The translations under genes and the position numbers were made by a program. Below are positions 6,639 to 10,890 of a stretch of DNA of 10,890 bases, piece after piece; the first letter of the stretch is position 1, and each line of letters begins with the position of its first letter. The DNA is from Opitutus sp. GAS368 (GTDB lineage: Bacteria; Verrucomicrobiota; Verrucomicrobiia; Opitutales; UBA953). The notes beneath the pieces were generated by a model that did not search any database, was not told where the DNA came from, and was given only the letters and a program-made list of their open reading frames with translations. Location of the stretch: NCBI GenBank assembly GCA_945906115.1, contig CAMDQP010000026.1, positions 1-10,890 of the forward strand, written 5' to 3'.

Positions 6639-7406
6639 GTGAAGTCCACCACCCGGTCCCTCCGCGCCCTTAAAGGCGTCCGGCCCATCGTCTGCCTGAC
6701 CGCCTACGATGTGAGCACGGCCCGTATCGCGGACGCCGGCGGTGCCGACCTCATCCTTGTCGGCGACTCCTTGGGTAATACCGTCCTCGGCCTCCCTGAC
6801 ACGGTCGGCGTCACCTTGGATATGATGATACACCACTCCGCTGCCGTCGCCCGGGCCAAGACGGAAGCCCTGGTGGTGGGTGACCTCCCCTTCGGTCTGG
6901 CCCACGACAGTTTCCCCAAGCTCCTCAGCTATTGCCGCCGGTTCCTGCAAGAAGGCGGCGTCAAGGCGGTGAAAATCGAGGGCGGCGCCTCGCTTGCCCC
7001 AGCCATCGCGCGCCTCGTCGATGCTGGCATCCCCGTCATGGGCCACGTCGGCCTGCTCCCGCAGCGCGTCCACTCCGCCGGCTATCGCCGGCGCGGACTC
7101 ACGCCGGAAGACCAGAAACAGATCCTAATCGACGCCCAGGCCGTAGCCGCGGCTGGCGCTTTCGCCATCGTGGTCGAATGCGTCGACGAGAAATTCATGC
7201 CGAAAATCACCGAGGCGGTGTCCATCCCCACCATTGGCATCGGCTCCGGCCGCGGCTGCGACGGCCAGATTCTCGTCATCCACGACCTGCTCGGCCTCAC
7301 CCCCGAACCACCGCCCTTCGCGCGACCAGAAGCTAACCTGCACCGTGACGCGGTCGCGGCCGTCCGCCGCTGGGCCACCAAGGTGCGCGCCAAGAAATCC
7401 AAATGA
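6639..7406 (+). CDS. panB: 3-methyl-2-oxobutanoate hydroxymethyltransferase PanB
   Basis: PanB transfers a hydroxymethyl group from 5,10-methylene-tetrahydrofolate to 2-oxoisovalerate, making ketopantoate, the first committed step towards pantothenate and CoA, in the cytoplasm. The 255-residue protein has the family motifs in order: TAYD (21-24), VGDSLGN (41-47, metal-binding Asp43), GDLPFG (81-86), KIEGG (112-116), GHVGLLPQ (135-142), V-V-E-C (178-181, catalytic Glu180) and TIGIGSGRGCDGQ-x-x-V-x-HDLLG (198-219). The GTG at 6639 is chosen because the N-terminus (KSTTRSL) then lines up with the E. coli one (KPTTISL). An ATG at 6561 would add 26 unconserved residues and overlap the minus-strand small gene. 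A TTTACA at 6603-6608 could be a -35 box, but no good -10 follows. The stop overlaps the start of gpsA by 4 bases. Confidence 0.96.
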   Translation: MKSTTRSLRALKGVRPIVCLTAYDVSTARIADAGGADLILVGDSLGNTVLGLPDTVGVTLDMMIHHSAAVARAKTEALVVGDLPFGLAHDSFPKLLSYCRRFLQEGGVKAVKIEGGASLAPAIARLVDAGIPVMGHVGLLPQRVHSAGYRRRGLTPEDQKQILIDAQAVAAAGAFAIVVECVDEKFMPKITEAVSIPTIGIGSGRGCDGQILVIHDLLGLTPEPPPFARPEANLHRDAVAAVRRWATKVRAKKSK

Positions 7407-8404
7407 ACTGCGTCATCTTCGGAGCCGGCGGATGGGGAACGGCCATGGCCATCCACCTCGCCCGCCAAGGCCAGACCGTCACGCTCGTCCCGCGTCGCGC
7501 CGAACAGGCTCTCGCCCTCGCCACCACGCGTGAAAACAAGGAATACCTACCCGGACACCGCCTGGATGATTCGATTCAGATCGGACTCGAACCGCTGCCG
7601 GCACTAATGGACGCCGACTTGGTCTTCCTCGCCTGCCCCTCCAAAGGCCTGTCAGAATTACTGCAGTCAATCGGCCCAGCCGTCCGCGGCTCGTCGACCA
7701 AGATGGCGATCTCGCTCTGTAAAGGCCTTGATCTCACCACGCTGCGTCGTCCGTCCGAAATGATGGCCACCGCCTTCGGCTCGATCCCGGTCGGCACGCT
7801 CAGCGGACCGAGCAACGCCGACGAAGTTGCCCGCGGGCTCCCGACCGCGCTCGTGCTCGCCGCGATTACGGACGACGCGCTCCTTAAGGATGTCCAAGCG
7901 GTCGTCAGCGGACCGACGCTGCGCGCCTACACTTCGACCGACCTCATCGGCGTTGAGATCGGCGGCACGCTCAAGAACGTCTACGCGCTGGGCGCCGGCC
8001 TCTGCGACGGCCTCGGCCTCGGCTCCAACGCCAAAGCCGCGATGCTCACGCGCTCACTCCAGGAGATGGCCCGCCTCGGCGAGGCCCTCGGCGCTCGCCC
8101 AGAAACTTTCCTCGGCCTGGGAGGCGTCGGCGACCTGATGGCCACCGCGCACGGCTCTTGGAGCCGCAACCGTTCCCTCGGCGAACAGCTCGCCAAGGAT
8201 CCGCAAGGCACGCTTGCCGCGCTGGCCAACCGAAAAGAAGCCGTCGAAGGCCACCGCGCCGCTGAAGCGCTGTCCAATCTGGCGATCAGCCGAGGACTCC
8301 AAGCCCCGATTCTTTTCTGCCTGCATGCGATTCTCTACAAGGGTCTCGATCCCCGCGCGGGCGTTGTCGCGCTGATGACGCGCGACCTCCGTTCGGAGGC
8401 ATGA
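7403..8404 (+). CDS. gpsA: NAD(P)-dependent glycerol-3-phosphate dehydrogenase GpsA
   Basis: GpsA reduces dihydroxyacetone phosphate to sn-glycerol 3-phosphate, the backbone of phospholipids, in the cytoplasm. The 333-residue length is standard. The N-terminal Rossmann motif is GAGGWGTA (7-14). Further motifs are SLCKGLD with Lys107, LSGPSNADEVA (133-143), GGTLKNVYALGAG with catalytic Lys191, GLGLGSNAKAAMLTR (203-217), GLGGVGDL (238-245), SRNRSLG (254-260) and VEG (281-283). Most relatives have Phe where Asn138 stands in the GPS-x-A motif, a small deviation. The ATG overlaps the panB stop as ATGA, and its own stop overlaps the SET gene start in the same way, which suggests translational coupling and a common transcript. 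No Shine-Dalgarno is evident before it. Confidence 0.97.
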   Translation: MNCVIFGAGGWGTAMAIHLARQGQTVTLVPRRAEQALALATTRENKEYLPGHRLDDSIQIGLEPLPALMDADLVFLACPSKGLSELLQSIGPAVRGSSTKMAISLCKGLDLTTLRRPSEMMATAFGSIPVGTLSGPSNADEVARGLPTALVLAAITDDALLKDVQAVVSGPTLRAYTSTDLIGVEIGGTLKNVYALGAGLCDGLGLGSNAKAAMLTRSLQEMARLGEALGARPETFLGLGGVGDLMATAHGSWSRNRSLGEQLAKDPQGTLAALANRKEAVEGHRAAEALSNLAISRGLQAPILFCLHAILYKGLDPRAGVVALMTRDLRSEA

Positions 8405-8865
8405 GCGCACGGGACGTCGAGTCGCGCCCGTCGCCCATCGCTGGTCTCGGACTCTTCGCGAAGCGGGAGTTCGCACCCAGCGAACGCATCGCCCCCTACT
8501 CCGGCACGATGGCCACGGAACCTCCGCCGGAAGCCTCCCCTGGCGGCAAGGTCTACACCCTGGAAATCGCCCCAGGGCGCTGGCTAGACGGCTCTTCGGC
8601 CGACAACCCCTCGCGGCACGCCAACCATGCCTGCCACCCGAACGCCGAACTCATCTGGCACGAAGAGGAAACCACGGCTTGGCTGACCGCCCAGCGACCG
8701 ATCGCCGCCGCCGAGGAAATCACCTTCGACTATGCGTTTTCATTGGCTGAAAGCCTCTTTCACCCGTGTGCCTGCGGGGCTGCGGACTGCGTCGGTCGGA
8801 TTATCGCCGCCCCCCTCCGCCCGGCCCTCCGCCGCCACCTGCGTTTTTCACGTCCAAGGGATTGA
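8401..8865 (+). CDS. Stand-alone SET-domain protein, probable protein-lysine methyltransferase
   Basis: A 154-residue protein made almost only of a SET domain, the fold that transfers a methyl group from S-adenosylmethionine to lysine in proteins. Visible blocks are the opening S-P-I-A-G-L-G-L-F-A (11-20), APYSG (31-35), NHACHPN (75-81), which forms part of the cofactor pocket, and ITFDYAF (107-113) with the likely catalytic Tyr111. A post-SET cluster C-x-C-x4-C follows at 123-130; with Cys78 it could hold one zinc ion, as in eukaryotic SET enzymes. There is no pre-SET domain and no signal peptide, so it should be cytoplasmic; the target is unknown. The start overlaps the gpsA stop by 4 bases. 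GGAGG lies one base before the ATG, too close to work as a standard site, so coupling to gpsA is more likely. The C-terminal 20 residues are Arg-rich. Confidence 0.9.
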   Translation: MSARDVESRPSPIAGLGLFAKREFAPSERIAPYSGTMATEPPPEASPGGKVYTLEIAPGRWLDGSSADNPSRHANHACHPNAELIWHEEETTAWLTAQRPIAAAEEITFDYAFSLAESLFHPCACGAADCVGRIIAAPLRPALRRHLRFSRPRD

Positions 8866-8914
8866 CCACTCGCATCTGGAAGGTCAGTTTTCGCAGGTCA
8901 ATCAGCCCATTTCC

Positions 8915-10318
8915 ATGAAAAAAGTCCCCCTTACCGAGCTCGATCCCCGGCTCCAGAAACAGATCACCGCCGCGGACCAGCAGCTGAAGGCAAACCCCCA
9001 GTACGCGGTCGAGGTTCTCACGGGCATCCTCGTCCGTAATCCCGGCTGCATCGAAGTGCGTCGCACCCTCCGCAAGGCCCAGAAAGCCCTCCACGGAACC
9101 AAGAAAGGTCTCTTTGACGGCATCACCGGCGCCCTGACCTCCGGCAAAATCGCCAAGGCCGTGGAAGCCGACCCGCTCGCCGCCATCGCCGCCGCCGAAG
9201 AAGTCCTCGCCAAGAAGCCGATCGACGCCAACGCGAACAAGACCATCGCCCTCGCCGCCATTAAGTTGGAGTTCCATGAGCTCGCCGCCTTCGCCTACGA
9301 AGAGCTCTGCACCAACGAGCCCACGGAAATCCAGCACTTCGTCGACCTCGCCAACGTGTGGATCGCCGCCGGCGAAAATGATAACGCCCTGAACGCCGCC
9401 GACAGGGGGCTGAAACTCTTTCCTGGCAACGGTGACCTCCAGGAAGCCGTCCGCAAAGCCTCCGTCAATAAGACGATGAAGAAGGGCAACTGGGAGGACA
9501 AAGGCGACTTCCAGTCCAAGCTCAAAGACAAGGACGAAGCCCTCCGCCTCGACCAGTCCGCCCGCACCGTCACCGACTCGGCCACCGCCCTCGTTCAGGC
9601 CGCCGAACTCGCCCAGAAAATTCAGGCTTCCCCGGACAGCCTCGACCTCTACCGCGATATCGTCCGTATGTTCCTCGTCGCTGAAGACCTCGACAGCTCG
9701 ATCGCTTGGCTCCAGCGCGGCCGCTTGACGACCCTCGGCAAGGCTGACAGCTCCCTCGAACGTCAGGAAAGCGACCTCTTCATCCGCCGGTACGAGCGTA
9801 ACTCCAAGCAGCTCCGCGAGGCCATCACCGCCAACCCAGCCGACACCGCCAGCAAGGAAGCCCTCGCTAAAAACGAGACCGAGCTCAACGACTTCCGCCT
9901 CAAGACCTCCATCGCGCTGGTCGAACGTTACCCGAACGATTACGGCTACCGCTACGAGCTCGGCACCCTCCTGCTTGCCGCCAATCGCCTCGAGGACGCC
10001 GTTCAACAGCTCCAGTACGCCCAGCGTAACCCGAAGTTCCGCCAGCCAGCCCTCCTCGCCATCGGCCTCGCCTTCACCCAAGGCGGCAAGTTCGACCTCG
10101 CCATCGAGCAGCTGACCGCCGCCAAGAGCGAAGTCCAGATGATGAACGACCTGAAGAAGGAAATCATCTACGCCCTCGGCGACACCTTCGAGAAGATGGG
10201 CAAAGCCAAGGAAGCCGTCGACGAATACAAGATTATCTACATGGCCGACTCGGGCTACCGCGACGTCGCCAAGAAGATCAACGACTTCTACGAACGCCAG
10301 AAGGGCGCAACAGCCTAA
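8915..10318 (+). CDS. Cytoplasmic tetratricopeptide-repeat protein, function unknown
   Basis: This is a 467-residue protein with no signal peptide or membrane helix. Degenerate TPR-type helix pairs are visible at about 23-55, 86-104, 107-136, 139-172, 340-375, 377-405 and 413-446. The clearest are residues 107-172, containing FAYEELCTNEP and ALNAADRGLKLFP, and 377-446, containing FDLAIEQLTAAK and KMGKAKEAVDEYKIIY. A charged Lys/Asp/Glu-rich segment (about 186-212) and a helical middle separate the repeat groups. TPR folds bind other proteins, so this is likely a scaffold or adaptor; the partner is unknown. The start at 8915 (M-K-K-V-P-L) is preferred; the frame runs back to 8732, but that would overlap the SET gene with an unlike composition. 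Spacing is 49 bases from the SET gene and 63 from purA, without a clear terminator on either side, so it may share the transcript. Confidence 0.88.
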   Translation: MKKVPLTELDPRLQKQITAADQQLKANPQYAVEVLTGILVRNPGCIEVRRTLRKAQKALHGTKKGLFDGITGALTSGKIAKAVEADPLAAIAAAEEVLAKKPIDANANKTIALAAIKLEFHELAAFAYEELCTNEPTEIQHFVDLANVWIAAGENDNALNAADRGLKLFPGNGDLQEAVRKASVNKTMKKGNWEDKGDFQSKLKDKDEALRLDQSARTVTDSATALVQAAELAQKIQASPDSLDLYRDIVRMFLVAEDLDSSIAWLQRGRLTTLGKADSSLERQESDLFIRRYERNSKQLREAITANPADTASKEALAKNETELNDFRLKTSIALVERYPNDYGYRYELGTLLLAANRLEDAVQQLQYAQRNPKFRQPALLAIGLAFTQGGKFDLAIEQLTAAKSEVQMMNDLKKEIIYALGDTFEKMGKAKEAVDEYKIIYMADSGYRDVAKKINDFYERQKGATA

Positions 10319-10381
10319 GCCTCACCGACGCCTTCGCCGACTTGCGGACGGCTTTCCCCGCCCGCCTTCACCTTCCTGCCC

Positions 10382-10890
10382 ATGGCACTCACCCCCTTTA
10401 AGAGCAACCTCATCGCCGACGTGGGCATCAGCATGGGAGACGAAGGCAAGGGCCGCCTCATCCCCGAAATCGTCCGCGAACTCCAAGCCCTCACGGGACG
10501 TCGCGACGTGGTCGGCACGGTGCTCAAGGTCAACGGAGGCGCGAACTCGGGTCACACGGTCGCCGGCCTGAAGCTCAATCTACTCCCAGGCGGCGTGGCC
10601 GAACATGACGTCGCTTGCCTCGCCCTCGGCTCCGGGGTCGTCGCCGACCCGCGCAAGGCCCTCTGGGAAGCGCTGCCACTCGAGAAGATCGGTATCCCAG
10701 TCCTCTCCCGCCTGCTCATCGACGAACGCTGCATGATCAGCGACGTCTCCCACCGCATCCTCGACCTGGCCTGGGAAGACTATCGCATTAACGTCCTCGG
10801 CCACGAAGCCCGCGGCTCCACCGGTCGCGGCATCACGCCAGCCTACGCCGATGAAGTCGGCCAGTTCCAGATTCACTATTCTGAATTCCT
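10382..10890 (+). CDS. purA: Adenylosuccinate synthetase PurA (3' end missing)
   Basis: PurA joins IMP and aspartate using GTP to make adenylosuccinate, the first step from IMP to AMP, in the cytoplasm. The visible 169 residues contain the GTP-binding G-D-E-G-K-G (19-24, catalytic Asp20), GGANSGHT (52-59, catalytic His58), LALGSGVVADP and GSTGRGITPAYADEVG, all in family order. Residue 18 is Met where nearly all relatives have Trp (QWGDEGKG), and the first loop reads GRLIPEI instead of the usual GKIVDLL, so this is a divergent form. About 250-290 C-terminal residues lie beyond the window. The ATG at 10382 gives a normal short N-terminus; no Shine-Dalgarno precedes it, only a C/T-rich stretch. 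The gap to the TPR gene shows no convincing terminator. Confidence 0.94.
   Translation, partial: MALTPFKSNLIADVGISMGDEGKGRLIPEIVRELQALTGRRDVVGTVLKVNGGANSGHTVAGLKLNLLPGGVAEHDVACLALGSGVVADPRKALWEALPLEKIGIPVLSRLLIDERCMISDVSHRILDLAWEDYRINVLGHEARGSTGRGITPAYADEVGQFQIHYSEF

Noticed and set aside
8881..8901. Direct repeat AGGTCA before the TPR gene (8881-8886 and 8896-8901)
   Set aside because: Six-base copies 15 bases apart are expected by chance and no other operator feature is present.
8801..10081. A 426-codon open frame on the minus strand opposite the TPR gene
   Set aside because: It is a GC-driven shadow: the + strand frame has TPR repeats and sensible amino acid use, while the minus frame is Gly/Glu/Val-rich with no motif.
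10319..10381. A rho-independent terminator between the TPR gene and purA (GCCG...CGGC followed by TTT)
   Set aside because: The stem has only 4 base pairs with a 9-base loop and the T run is three bases long.
1..10890. Mobile elements, CRISPR arrays, toxin-antitoxin or phage-defence genes
   Set aside because: No transposase, integrase, terminal repeats, spaced repeats or small paired toxin-antitoxin genes were seen; the tRNA has no attachment-site duplication or integrase next to it.

Overview
The window is about 10.9 kb of gene-dense, GC-rich bacterial chromosome, mostly housekeeping genes. I see no phage, transposon, CRISPR array or toxin-antitoxin locus. The gene mix fits a Gram-negative member of the PVC group, most likely Verrucomicrobiota (perhaps Opitutae-like): LpxI of lipid A synthesis, a stand-alone SET-domain protein, a divergent PurA, large Ala/Glu-rich TPR and coiled-coil proteins, and few Shine-Dalgarno sequences. 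That placement is inferred from gene content and style and is not proven; no rRNA gene is present.

Layout. (1) Positions 1-3159 hold two + strand genes of unknown function. The first is the 3' part of a large single-pass membrane protein rich in charged helices. Three bases later comes a small protein with an N-terminal GYF_2/DUF4339-like module and three membrane helices; the two probably form an operon. (2) A tRNA gene with a CAT anticodon (probably elongator Met) lies at 3218-3294. It has a plausible promoter and an unusual leader/trailer complementarity. (3) On the minus strand, nadD and rsfS form the widely conserved pair for NAD synthesis and ribosome silencing; RsfS carries a long basic tail. 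(4) Divergent from nadD, lpxI is followed after 4 bases by a Tat-exported metallophosphoesterase. (5) A small minus-strand membrane-protein gene with a likely TTG start ends 5 bases from the phosphoesterase. (6) A + strand run follows: panB, gpsA, a SET-domain methyltransferase, a TPR protein and purA, which runs off the window. The first three are joined by two 4-base ATGA stop/start overlaps.

How the genes relate. NadD (NAD), PanB (pantothenate/CoA), GpsA (glycerol-3-phosphate for phospholipids), LpxI (lipid A) and PurA (AMP) are central cofactor, envelope and nucleotide enzymes. The parts without a known role are the membrane pair at the start, the SET protein coupled to gpsA, the cytoplasmic TPR protein next to purA, and the 86-residue membrane protein. 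I do not find a clear new system. The best leads are the GYF-like membrane pair and the gpsA-coupled SET protein.
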